NCBI GenBank assembly: GCA_007129775.1
Contig: SKUV01000260.1
Span: forward strand, 1 to 36,456
Source of the DNA: Paracoccaceae bacterium
Lineage (GTDB): Bacteria > Pseudomonadota > Alphaproteobacteria > Rhodobacterales > Rhodobacteraceae
Reading direction: 5' to 3'
Length of the DNA: 36,456 nucleotides
Shown here: piece after piece, positions 24,846 to 32,637 of the stretch
How positions within the stretch are numbered: the first letter of the stretch is position 1
Layout: each line of letters starts with the position of its first letter
Notes under the pieces: model-generated
The model's input: the letters and a program-made list of their open reading frames with translations, nothing else
The model's database searches: none
Told to the model about the DNA's origin: nothing
Position numbers and translations under genes: made by a program

Positions 24846-24851
24846 GACGCT

Positions 24852-25751
24852 TCACCGCACTTGAGATAGTATCTGGCACAGCTGATCCAGATCGTCGAGC
24901 GTTTTATAGCGGATTATCACCTGCCCTCCGCCTTCGGACGGCCGATGATCAATCACGACACTCATGCGCAAGTTGGCGGACAAGTCCTGTTCCAATGCCT
25001 TTGTATCGGCGTCCTTCTCATTGTCATATGCGGAGGACGTTCTTCTTCGCGGCCGCCTCTTGGCGCTATCGCCCGTTCTCGCAAGTGCTTCCGCTTCGCG
25101 AACCGTCAAACTGCGCTCCACGATTTGCCGGGCAAGCTCCGACGGGTTCGCCGCTGTGATCAGGGCACGGGCATGGCCAGCCGTTAGTTGGCCGTTCCGA
25201 AGCATATCTTGAACATCAGCTGGTAAGGACAAAAGCCGAAGCGTGTTGGCGATGTGACTCCGGCTCTTGCCAAGTGCTGTGGCGAGTTTTTCCTGCGTGT
25301 GGTTGAACCTGTCAATCAACTGCCGAAAGCCCTCAGCCTCTTCGAGGGGACTAAGGTCCGATCGCTGGATGTTCTCGATTATGGCGATTTCGAGCACTTC
25401 GACGTCATCGAAAGCGCCGACAATGACAGGCACTTCATGTATTTGCGCCATCTGTGCTGCGCGCCAGCGACGTTCTCCGGCGACGATTTCAAACATGCCG
25501 TCGTCGGCTGGGCGGACGATCAGCGGCTGTAGCACTCCTTTTGCGCGGATTGAGACCGCGAGATCGGCAAGCGCTTCGCTGTCGAAGCGTTTTCTCGGCT
25601 GAGATGGATTGGGTTGAATCCGATCTATGGCAAGCGTCTGTGTCCCCCGAACGCCGGCGCTTGGATCCTCGGCAGCGCCGGGAGATCCCACATCCGCCAT
25701 CAAGGCGGAGAGACCGCGCCCGAGGCCTCTCTTTCCCTTTTTCTCGCTCAT
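24852..25751 (-). CDS. parB: Chromosome-partitioning protein ParB
   Basis: 299 aa. The N-terminal GRGLSALM motif (11-18) is the ParA-stimulating peptide. The ParB/CTPase domain contains IQPNPSQPRKRF (45-56), LIVRP (77-81) and AGERRWRA (91-98), the GERRxRA CTP-binding box, with ENIQRSDLSPLEEA near 125-138. The central HTH is KLATALGKSRSHIANTLRLLSLP (near 156-178). A linker and a leucine-rich C-terminal dimerisation region end the protein. The ATG overlaps the parA stop by 4 bp (ATGA). Together with three parS sites this is a complete chromosomal ParABS system next to the origin. Confidence 0.97.
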   Translation of the reverse strand: MSEKKGKRGLGRGLSALMADVGSPGAAEDPSAGVRGTQTLAIDRIQPNPSQPRKRFDSEALADLAVSIRAKGVLQPLIVRPADDGMFEIVAGERRWRAAQMAQIHEVPVIVGAFDDVEVLEIAIIENIQRSDLSPLEEAEGFRQLIDRFNHTQEKLATALGKSRSHIANTLRLLSLPADVQDMLRNGQLTAGHARALITAANPSELARQIVERSLTVREAEALARTGDSAKRRPRRRTSSAYDNEKDADTKALEQDLSANLRMSVVIDHRPSEGGGQVIIRYKTLDDLDQLCQILSQVR

Positions 25752-26578
25752 TCGGCTTTGGCCTTCTGTCGATTGGTCGATCTCCGGTCGAGTATTTCCC
25801 GCGCAAGGGCTCTGTAAGCCGATGCCCCCTTGGACTGGCTATCATAGCTCAGCACTGGTTCGGCGAAAGACGGCGCCTCGCTGAGACGAACATTCCGCGG
25901 GATGACGGTCGAAAACACGACCTCGCCCAAAGTCGCCCGGGCATCACTTTCGACCTGTTGCGCAAGTCTATTGCGATTATCCTGCATCGTCAGCAGAACC
26001 CCCTCAATACGCAGATCCGGATTGGCGGACTTCCGGATTTCTCGGATCGTCAGCATGAGCTGCGAAAGCCCTTCCAACGCGAAGAACTCTGCTTGAAGCG
26101 GCAACAAAACCGAGTTCGCTGCCACCATCGCATTGACGGTCAGAAGGCTCAGTGACGGAGGGCAATCGACAAGCACGAAATCGAAACCGAAGCTTGTCAG
26201 ATGATCCGACGCGAGAGCATCACGCATCAAGAAACTGCGTCGTTCCGAGCGTGAAATCTCGATATCCGCAGACGCGAGGTCGCTGTTCGCCGGCGATATC
26301 CACACCCCCTGCACATCCGTGCGCTGGATCACTTCTTCATAAGGGCAGGACTCAAGAAGCAGATCATAGGTCGTCCTGTGCCTCCGGTCAGCTGCAACGC
26401 CGAACCCTGTCGAAGCGTTCCCCTGAGGATCGAGGTCAATCACCAAGACGCGCTTTCCGTGTTCCGCAAGTGCAGCGGAAAGGTTTATCGCGGTCGTGGT
26501 CTTTCCAACCCCGCCTTTTTGGTTGGCGATTGCGATCACCTGCGGAGGTCGCGGTTGCCTGTATTCATCATGCTGCAT
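25748..26578 (-). CDS. parA: Chromosome-partitioning ATPase ParA
   Basis: 276 aa from the ATG at 26578; the open frame upstream to 26776 lies within rsmG and is not family-like. The deviant Walker A motif NQKGGVGKTTTAINL (19-33) carries the signature Lys, followed by VLVIDLDPQGNAST (Walker A' Asp) and DFVLVDCPPSLSLLTVNAM (Walker B). VIPRNVRLSEAPSF near the end is typical of ParA/Soj. It forms ATP-dependent dimers on nucleoid DNA and moves ParB-parS complexes. The start overlaps the rsmG stop by 11 bp and the stop overlaps parB by 4 bp. SD-like GGAAATT precedes the ATG. Confidence 0.97.
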   Translation of the reverse strand: MQHDEYRQPRPPQVIAIANQKGGVGKTTTAINLSAALAEHGKRVLVIDLDPQGNASTGFGVAADRRHRTTYDLLLESCPYEEVIQRTDVQGVWISPANSDLASADIEISRSERRSFLMRDALASDHLTSFGFDFVLVDCPPSLSLLTVNAMVAANSVLLPLQAEFFALEGLSQLMLTIREIRKSANPDLRIEGVLLTMQDNRNRLAQQVESDARATLGEVVFSTVIPRNVRLSEAPSFAEPVLSYDSQSKGASAYRALAREILDRRSTNRQKAKAE

Positions 26579-27194
26579 GCATAATTTCCGATAGTAACAA
26601 GATACGGGCAGAGGGATCCGTCTCGCTTTGCTTGCAGGACAGCTTGAATTGCCATTTACGCCGCGCCTCTGTGACTTCTGCTTCCCAGTTCGTGCCTTTC
26701 GGCAATATGGCCAGCCCATCAGCCGCAAGATGACGCAGGACATGTGAACAAAGCACCTTGAGTGGCGCCAGCGCACGAGCGGTTACCACATCGGCGTTCA
26801 GCGGTGGTACGTCTTCGATACGCGCCAATTCGATACGTAGGTCGAGATCGAGCGATCGAGCGACGCTCAACAAGAATGCGGCTTTGCGTTGATCGCTCTC
26901 GACGAGGGTAACGCGGATATCGGGACGTGCGCTCGCGGCGATTAGCGCAAGCGGCAACCCGGGAAGCCCTCCCCCACTACCCAGATCGGCAACTGATCGG
27001 CATCGCTCCGGCAACAGGTTGAAAAGTTGCAGCGAATCGAGAACATGACGCTCCCAAAATGCAGTAAGTGATCTGTCGGAAACAAGGTTGATCACCGGGT
27101 TCCAGCGCGCAACTTCTTCCGCGTAGTGCCGGAGCTTTGCGACAGTTTCACGTGAAACACCGTCGAGGACAAATTGTTCACGATTCAGTGTCAC
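26568..27194 (-). CDS. rsmG: 16S rRNA (guanine527-N7)-methyltransferase RsmG
   Basis: 208 aa. The SAM-binding loop VADLGSGGGLPGLPLALI (68-85) and VTLVESDQRKAAFL (95-108) are diagnostic. WNPVINLVSDRS (31-42), FWERHVLDSL (47-56) and VVTARALAPLKVL also match. RsmG methylates G527 near the decoding site; its loss gives low-level streptomycin resistance. The start is GTG at 27194, overlapping the mnmG stop (GTGA). Residues 12-17 (GVSRET) are encoded by a parS-like site at 27144-27159. Position between mnmG and parA is the usual alphaproteobacterial order. Confidence 0.96.
   Translation of the reverse strand: MTLNREQFVLDGVSRETVAKLRHYAEEVARWNPVINLVSDRSLTAFWERHVLDSLQLFNLLPERCRSVADLGSGGGLPGLPLALIAASARPDIRVTLVESDQRKAAFLLSVARSLDLDLRIELARIEDVPPLNADVVTARALAPLKVLCSHVLRHLAADGLAILPKGTNWEAEVTEARRKWQFKLSCKQSETDPSARILLLSEIMHAA
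27144..27159. other. parS: parS centromere site 2 (inside rsmG)
   Basis: AGTTTCACGTGAAACA matches the parS consensus at 15 of 16 positions, with only the first base changed. It lies within the rsmG N-terminal coding region, about 5.3 kb from the putative oriC. Confidence 0.85.
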
Positions 27195-29053
27195 GACGCC
27201 CGCCGCCGCGACTGCATGCGCAACGCCGACAGCAAAAGTGTCATTGCAGCAGGCGTCATCCCCTCGATACGTCCCGCCTGCCCGATATTCTCGGGGCGAC
27301 AGCGGATGAGTTTTTCGCGCAACTCAGAAGACAGGCCCCCAATCACAGAAAAATCAAAATCCTGCGGAATCTCGAGAGCCTGATCCCGTCGCAGCGCCTC
27401 TACCTCCGCGTGTTGTCGCTCTATATACCCGTCATACACCGCCTCACGACCGAGTTGATCCTTGATTTCAGGGTCCAAGGATCCAAGCCGGGGATCCAAC
27501 CTCTCAAGCTCGCCCATCCTGACATGCTTCAACGCCAGAAGCTGAAACCCATTTCTGCGCTGGCCATCCGGGTTCACCTCAATCCCGACACGCGCTGCCT
27601 CATTTGGTGACACAGCCATGGCGCGGAACATCTCACGGCCCTTCTCCAGCATCGCTTGTTTGTTCTCGAAGGCGCGGAACCGTGTATCATCGACGCACCC
27701 AAGCTTCCGCCCGAGCGGTGTCAATCGTTGGTCTGCGTTGTCCGCACGAAGTGACAGCCTGAATTCAGCGCGCGACGTGAACATCCGGTAGGGTTCGCTT
27801 ACTCCCTTCGTCACCAAGTCATCAAGCATCACACCAATGTAGCTATCCGCCCGCCCAAACGCAGCATAGGCCTTACCCTGCGTCAGGAGACCAGCATTCA
27901 ACCCGGCAACGATACCCTGCGCACCTGCTTCCTCGTATCCTGTCGTCCCGTTGATCTGCCCGGCGAGAAAGAGCCCGGGGAGTCGTCGAAGCTCCAAGGA
28001 CGACGATAGCGCTCTCGGATCGACATAATCGTATTCGACTGCATAGCCGGGTTGCTCGATAACAACATCCTGCAGGCCATGAATCGTGCGCACATAGGCC
28101 TCTTGGACATCAGCTGGGAGCGACGTCGAAATGCCGTTCGGGTACACCGAATCAACATCCAGGCCCTCAGGCTCAAGGAAAATCTGATGCGCATCCTTGT
28201 TGGCGAATCGCACCACCTTGTCCTCGATCGAAGGGCAGTACCTCGGCCCACTACTGCTGATATAGCCACCGTACATCGCCGAACGCCCAAGGTTCGCGAC
28301 AATAACCTCATGCGTTCTCTCATTGGTGTGGGTTATTCTACATGCCACCTGTGGCAGCGCCGGCTTACTGGACAGAAACGAAAGCATGACGGGGTCATCA
28401 TCGCCAGGCTGCGCTTCGAGCGACTTCCAATCTATGGTTTTCCCGTCCAGCCTTGGGGGTGTTCCGGTCTTCAGGCGCCCCATCTCCAGGCCAAGATCGC
28501 GCAATCGGTCCGCCAACGCTACGGATGGCGCCTCTCCGATCCGACCGGCGGACGTGCTTTGATCACCGATATGCACGCGCCCTCGCAGAAACGTTCCAGT
28601 TGTCAGAACGACAGCGGCACCGACGAGGCGCGACCCATCACCCAGGACAACGCCCGCTGCCCGGCCACCCGACACCCTCAGGTCGGCCACTTCTCCGGCG
28701 ATGACGTAAAGCCCGGATTGTTCACTCACGGCGCGCTGGATCGCAGCCCGGTATTGTTTCCGATCCGCCTGAACCCTTGGGCCCTGCACAGCTGGCCCCT
28801 TGCCCCGATTGAGTAACCGAAACTGGATCCCAGCTGCATCGCCGGCTAACCCCATCACGCCACCAAGAGCATCAATCTCACGAACCAGATGGCCTTTTCC
28901 AAGCCCGCCGATCGCCGGGTTGCATGACATCACACCAATCTTTGCAGGGTCCAGCGTCACCAGCGCAACCCGGCAGCCGATTCGGGCGGCTGCCAATGCT
29001 GCCTCCGCACCAGCGTGGCCCCCACCCACAACGATCACATCGAATTGTTCCAC
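27191..29053 (-). CDS. mnmG: tRNA uridine-5-carboxymethylaminomethyl modification enzyme MnmG (GidA)
   Basis: 620 aa, normal length. FDVIVVGGGHAGAEAALAAARIG (4-26) is the FAD dinucleotide fold, and VALVTLDPAKIGVMSCNPAIGGLGKGHLVREIDALGG continues the family signature. GTFLRGRVHIGDQSTSAGR, TGTPPRLDGKTIDW, GPRYCPSIEDKVVRF and YEEAGAQGIVAGLNAG also match. The C-terminal helical domain that docks MnmE and tRNA is present. With MnmE it installs the cmnm5 group on U34. The start is GTG at 29053, lying inside a parS site, with AAGGA upstream. An 11-bp gap separates it from mnmE upstream and it overlaps rsmG downstream. Confidence 0.97.
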   Translation of the reverse strand: MEQFDVIVVGGGHAGAEAALAAARIGCRVALVTLDPAKIGVMSCNPAIGGLGKGHLVREIDALGGVMGLAGDAAGIQFRLLNRGKGPAVQGPRVQADRKQYRAAIQRAVSEQSGLYVIAGEVADLRVSGGRAAGVVLGDGSRLVGAAVVLTTGTFLRGRVHIGDQSTSAGRIGEAPSVALADRLRDLGLEMGRLKTGTPPRLDGKTIDWKSLEAQPGDDDPVMLSFLSSKPALPQVACRITHTNERTHEVIVANLGRSAMYGGYISSSGPRYCPSIEDKVVRFANKDAHQIFLEPEGLDVDSVYPNGISTSLPADVQEAYVRTIHGLQDVVIEQPGYAVEYDYVDPRALSSSLELRRLPGLFLAGQINGTTGYEEAGAQGIVAGLNAGLLTQGKAYAAFGRADSYIGVMLDDLVTKGVSEPYRMFTSRAEFRLSLRADNADQRLTPLGRKLGCVDDTRFRAFENKQAMLEKGREMFRAMAVSPNEAARVGIEVNPDGQRRNGFQLLALKHVRMGELERLDPRLGSLDPEIKDQLGREAVYDGYIERQHAEVEALRRDQALEIPQDFDFSVIGGLSSELREKLIRCRPENIGQAGRIEGMTPAAMTLLLSALRMQSRRRAS

Positions 29054-29061
29054 GTGAAACG
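29046..29061. other. parS: parS centromere site 3 (at the mnmG start)
   Basis: TGTTCCACGTGAAACG fits TGTTNCACGTGAAACA except for the final base. The mnmG GTG start codon (29051-29053) is part of the central CACGTG. About 3.3 kb from the putative oriC, the closest of the three sites. Confidence 0.82.
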
Positions 29062-29064
29062 TCC

Positions 29065-30360
29065 TTACTTTCCGATGCAGAAACTCGAGAAAATCTCGCC
29101 CAGATAATCCTCGACCCCAACCCGTCCGATCAAGATCTCCAGAGCGCTGACCGCTGACCGCAGTTCACCAGCGACGATCTCCGGCACATCACTACTCTCC
29201 TCTAGCCGATCACGCGCCGATTCCAAAGCCCGAACCGCGCGTTCAAGGGCAACTGCGTGGCGCTGCCTATTGATCGTTGCAGCCCCGGCAACCCGCGCCC
29301 GAAGCACGTCGACAATCAATGCAACCAGCATGTCCAGCCCATGCCCCGTCACGCCGGAGACCGCCTGCACGCCCGGTGATATGACCTTCAGGTCGGCCTT
29401 CCCCAAAAGAACAATATCTCCCACACGACGCGGGATCCGAAGTTCTTCATCAGGCCGATCAACCAGAAACACCCGCAGATCAGCCGACTCTGCACGGCTG
29501 CGCGCACGCGTGACACCCATCACTTCCACCGGATTGTCGGATTCGCGCAGCCCGGCCGTATCAAGCAACGTTACCGGGATTCCGTCGAGATCCATCCGAA
29601 CTTCGATGACGTCGCGCGTCGTCCCGGCGACCTCAGACGTTATCGCGGCCTCTCGGCCCGCCAGAGCGTTCAACAGCGTTGATTTTCCGACATTTGGCGC
29701 CCCTACGATCGCCACCTCGAACCCCTCGCGGACACGTTCCGCAGAAGCTGCCCCAGCCAACTCAGCCACCAGCGCATCGCGTACCTCGGCGATCAAATGC
29801 AGCACCTCGGGAGACACGTCTTCAGGCACCTCCTCATCAGCAAAATCAATCGTCACCTCGATCAGTGCCGCCGCCCGAATCAGATCCGACCGCCACGCCT
29901 CGACCTTCCGGCCCAACTCACCGGAGAAAACCCGCATGGCCTGACGACGCTGAGCTTCGGTTTCGGCCTCGATCAAATCCCCAAGTGCCTCGATCTGAGT
30001 CAGATCCAGCCTGTCATTCTCCAATGCCCGGCGCGAAAATTCCCCGGCATCCGCCGGGCGCAACCCTGGGTGAGCCGCCAATTCGCTCAACAGCGCCGAC
30101 ACCACAGCGAGGCTGCCGTGTACATGAAGCTCAACCACCGGCTCGCCCGTGAAGCTTCCTCCACTCGGGAAACACAGCACGAGCCCTTCGTCTATGACCG
30201 CCCCGTCCGCCCCGCGCAGCGTCCTCAACCCAGCCTTGCGCAGTTCAGGCAGATCTCCGGCCAGAACTTCGGACGCCGCAAACGCGCGCGGTCCGGAGAT
30301 ACGTACTACAGCCACCCCGGCCTTGACCCGCCCGCTGGCCAGTGCAAAGATCGTATCCAA
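29065..30360 (-). CDS. mnmE: tRNA modification GTPase MnmE (TrmE)
   Basis: 431 aa. The N-terminal folate-binding domain begins DTIFALASG. The helical domain follows, and the embedded G domain has G1 GAPNVGKS (220-227), G2 AGTTRD (245-250) and G3 DTAG (267-270). The protein ends with SSFCIGK, whose Cys lies in the conserved C-terminal FC(I/L)GK motif. GTP hydrolysis on dimerisation drives U34 modification with MnmG. The first codon of the conserved start is TTG (30360), an uncommon choice, with AGGTTAAG as the only upstream purine stretch. It sits between rho and mnmG on the same strand. Confidence 0.96.
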   Translation of the reverse strand: MDTIFALASGRVKAGVAVVRISGPRAFAASEVLAGDLPELRKAGLRTLRGADGAVIDEGLVLCFPSGGSFTGEPVVELHVHGSLAVVSALLSELAAHPGLRPADAGEFSRRALENDRLDLTQIEALGDLIEAETEAQRRQAMRVFSGELGRKVEAWRSDLIRAAALIEVTIDFADEEVPEDVSPEVLHLIAEVRDALVAELAGAASAERVREGFEVAIVGAPNVGKSTLLNALAGREAAITSEVAGTTRDVIEVRMDLDGIPVTLLDTAGLRESDNPVEVMGVTRARSRAESADLRVFLVDRPDEELRIPRRVGDIVLLGKADLKVISPGVQAVSGVTGHGLDMLVALIVDVLRARVAGAATINRQRHAVALERAVRALESARDRLEESSDVPEIVAGELRSAVSALEILIGRVGVEDYLGEIFSSFCIGK

Positions 30361-30370
30361 AACTTAACCT

Positions 30371-30394
30371 GTTGATTATATGTTCTTAATCAAC
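30371..30394. repeat. A/T-rich perfect inverted repeat at the rho/mnmE junction
   Basis: gttgatta (30371-30378) and taatcaac (30387-30394) form a perfect 8-bp inverted repeat with an 8-nt spacer. It straddles the rho stop codon and lies 10 bp upstream of the mnmE TTG. It is A/T-rich and lacks a U-run, so it looks more like a protein-binding site or mRNA-stability hairpin than a terminator. Confidence 0.6.
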
Positions 30395-31661
30395 TGTTCA
30401 TCGAATCGAAGAAATCCGAGTTCGTCTTCGTCTGCTTTAGCTTGGAGTTCAGGAACTCGATGGCATCGGTCGTGCCCATCGGGTTCAGAATCCGCCGCAG
30501 AACGAAAGTCTTCTGCAGATCACCCTTCTCCACCAGAAGATCTTCCTTCCGGGTCCCGGATTTCAGGATATCGATAGCCGGGAATACCCGTTTGTCCGCC
30601 ACTTTCCGGTCCAGCACGATCTCCGAATTACCCGTTCCCTTGAACTCTTCGAAAATCACCTCGTCCATCCGGCTGCCGGTATCGATCAACGCCGTTGCGA
30701 TGATGGTGAGCGACCCGCCCTCCTCGATATTCCGCGCCGCCCCGAAAAAGCGCTTCGGACGTTGGAGGGCATTGGCATCCACACCCCCGGTCAACACCTT
30801 GCCCGACGAAGGAACCACCGTGTTGAATGCCCGTCCCAATCGCGTGATCGAATCAAGCAAGATCACCACATCGCGCTTGTGCTCGACCAGTCGCTTGGCC
30901 TTTTCGATCACCATCTCCGCCACAGCCACGTGACGGGTCGCCGGTTCGTCGAAAGTCGACGACACAACCTCCCCCTTCACGCTCCGCTGCATGTCGGTCA
31001 CCTCCTCGGGCCGCTCATCGATCAGCAACACGATCAGATAGCACTCCGGGTGGTTCTTCTCGATCGAATTGGCGATATTCTGGAGGATCACCGTCTTGCC
31101 GGTGCGCGGCGGCGCGACGATCAGCGCCCGCTGCCCCTTGCCCAGAGGGGCGACGATATCGATGATCCGCCCTGTCCGATCCTTGATCGTCGGATCCTCG
31201 GTTTCCATGTTCAGCCGCTCATCGGGATAAAGCGGGGTCAGGTTGTCGAAATGCACCTTGTGCCGCGCACGTTCCGGCTCGTCGAAGTTGATCTTTGTCA
31301 CCCGGGTCAGCGCGAAATAGCGCTCGTTCTCGGCCGGCGCCTGAATCACCCCTTCGATCGTATCGCCGGTGCGGAGGCTGAACTGCCGTATCATGTCGGG
31401 CGAGACATAGATATCATCCGGACCGGGCAGGTAATTCGCCTCCGGAGACCGCAGAAAGCCGAAACCGTCCTGAAGCACCTCGAGCACCCCGTCACCCGAG
31501 ATTTCCCAACCCTCTTCCGCACGCTCCTTGAGGATCGAGAACATCATCTCGCCCTTGCGCATGGAGGGCGCGTTCTCGATCTCCAATTCCTCCGCCATCG
31601 ACAGCAATGCAGCCGGGCTCTGGGCCTTCAGATCGGATAGGTTCAGGCGTTCCTGGCTCAT
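30390..31661 (-). CDS. rho: Transcription termination factor Rho
   Basis: 423 aa, standard length. The N-terminal domain (LNLSDLKAQSPAALL) is followed by the cold-shock-like RNA-binding fold with RNP1 DGFGFL (65-70). The ATPase core has Walker A APPRTGKTV (183-191), Walker B VVILLDSITRLGRA, the Q-loop GKVLTGGVDANALQRPKRFFGAARN and the R-loop/arginine finger region. It is a hexameric helicase that ends transcription. High GC and codon use return to the window norm here, unlike in mnmE next to it. 145 bp separate it from hemJ upstream, in which I see no clear promoter. Confidence 0.97.
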   Translation of the reverse strand: MSQERLNLSDLKAQSPAALLSMAEELEIENAPSMRKGEMMFSILKERAEEGWEISGDGVLEVLQDGFGFLRSPEANYLPGPDDIYVSPDMIRQFSLRTGDTIEGVIQAPAENERYFALTRVTKINFDEPERARHKVHFDNLTPLYPDERLNMETEDPTIKDRTGRIIDIVAPLGKGQRALIVAPPRTGKTVILQNIANSIEKNHPECYLIVLLIDERPEEVTDMQRSVKGEVVSSTFDEPATRHVAVAEMVIEKAKRLVEHKRDVVILLDSITRLGRAFNTVVPSSGKVLTGGVDANALQRPKRFFGAARNIEEGGSLTIIATALIDTGSRMDEVIFEEFKGTGNSEIVLDRKVADKRVFPAIDILKSGTRKEDLLVEKGDLQKTFVLRRILNPMGTTDAIEFLNSKLKQTKTNSDFFDSMNS

Positions 31662-31806
31662 GGGTTCGGCCCTGTCACAGCGTTACCAGCGGCCCGAGCT
31701 CGGTCCGCGCGGCAAACATATCATGGAAAACACGGCACCGGACGGCCCGCGCAGCATGCGCTACACCCGCCCCGGGCGCAAGTCAACGGCGCCCGTTGCT
31801 TCTGAA

Positions 31807-32265
31807 TCAGAACTTCACGACCACAGACAGAACGATCAAGACCATCAGAACCGTCGGCACCTCGTTCATCATCCGGTATTGCCGTCCGGTAAGCCGGTTA
31901 CGCCCCGCCACGAAATCCTTGCGGCGCGCGGAAAGCCACATGTGAAACCACGTCATCGCCACAATGCCCAAGAGCTTCGTCCAGGGCCAGACCATCCCCC
32001 ATCCAACGATCCCCGGGGTCATGGCCAGGGCAAGCCCCGCTGCCCAGGCGACGATCATCGCAGGGTTCATGATCACCCGCAGCAGTCGCTCCTCCATGGT
32101 CTGAAACAGACTGTCCAGCCCACCGGCCGCATCGTCCGTTCCAGCACGCTCCGCATGATAGACAAAGAGCCTCGGCAAATAGAAAAGCCCCGCCATCCAG
32201 GCGATCACCGCCATGATATGCACTGCCTTGATCCATGGGTAGGCAACGATCAGAAAATCGGTCAT
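31807..32265 (-). CDS. hemJ: Protoporphyrinogen oxidase HemJ
   Basis: 152 aa membrane protein with four hydrophobic spans: about 5-30, 60-80, 90-110 and 135-150. PWIKAVHIMAVIAWMAGLFYLPRLFVYH (10-37) contains the conserved His16 and Arg of HemJ, and KLLGIVAMTWFHMWLSARRKDF and YRMMNEVPTVLMVLIVL complete the family. HemJ oxidises protoporphyrinogen IX in most alphaproteobacteria lacking HemY/HemG. It is the last gene left of the putative oriC. hemE, which flanks the Caulobacter origin, is not here. Confidence 0.94.
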   Translation of the reverse strand: MTDFLIVAYPWIKAVHIMAVIAWMAGLFYLPRLFVYHAERAGTDDAAGGLDSLFQTMEERLLRVIMNPAMIVAWAAGLALAMTPGIVGWGMVWPWTKLLGIVAMTWFHMWLSARRKDFVAGRNRLTGRQYRMMNEVPTVLMVLIVLSVVVKF

Positions 32266-32295
32266 CGGCCACTCGCTCTGCCCTGCTCTTCCCTT

Positions 32296-32336
32296 CTAAA
32301 AAGAAGAAGGAAAAGAAAAAAGGATTATGATGTTAG
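32296..32336. other. A/T-rich purine tract, candidate DNA-unwinding element
   Basis: A run of A and G residues, including aaaaagaagaaggaaaagaa and then a T-containing stretch (ggattatgatgttag), is the most A/T-rich sequence in the whole window. It borders the DnaA-box cluster and is the natural candidate for initial strand opening. Confidence 0.5.
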
Positions 32337-32377
32337 TTGCCGCTGTGGGCATGTGCATTCCTGTGTTTTCCCCGGCT

Positions 32378-32386
32378 TTTTCCACA
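32378..32386 (+). promoter_or_regulatory. DnaA box TTTTCCACA
   Basis: Exact match to TTWTNCACA, 42 bp to the right of the A/T-rich tract. Confidence 0.65.
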
Positions 32387-32507
32387 GGCGCAGCAGGTGT
32401 GCGTCTTGGTCATATGTCTTGAAACAACAATGAATTCAACGGTATGGTAACGATAGTCCAGAGAATGCTCCGACGTATATCCAGCGTGTGGGCAACGAAT
32501 GGCAGAG

Positions 32508-32525
32508 TTGTGCACATGTGGAAAA
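32508..32525. promoter_or_regulatory. Head-to-head DnaA box pair
   Basis: TTGTGCACA (32508-32516, plus, one mismatch) directly abuts TGTGGAAAA (32517-32525), which is TTTTCCACA on the minus strand and an exact match. The touching inverted pair is the densest DnaA-like site in the gap. Confidence 0.6.
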
Positions 32526-32637
32526 TGCTGTTTCGTTCCGGCCTGAAAGTCGCGCGACCGCGCAGAGCACACTTCCGCACAGCCCTGTCCCGTCCGATCC
32601 CGGCTCATAGCCCCCATACTTGCCCACAGGACCGACC

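Larger units (their letters stand above)
32266..32637. other. oriC: Putative chromosomal replication origin (oriC)
   Basis: This 372-bp gap has no gene. It carries an A/T-rich purine tract (32296-32336) followed by DnaA-box-like 9-mers. Two fit TTWTNCACA exactly (32378-32386 plus, 32517-32525 minus). One has a single mismatch (32508-32516). Several have two mismatches (near 32352, 32487, 32573 and 32620). Position supports it: Caulobacter and Rickettsia origins lie beside the maf-aroE-coaE-dnaQ cluster, gene orientation switches here, and ParABS is 3-9 kb away. The hemJ and maf promoters must also lie here. Confidence 0.75.

Noticed and set aside
31936..31950. CCACATGTGAAACCA as a fourth parS site
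   Set aside because: The centre is CACATGTG rather than CACGTG, so the spacing of the half-sites is wrong, and the left arm does not match.
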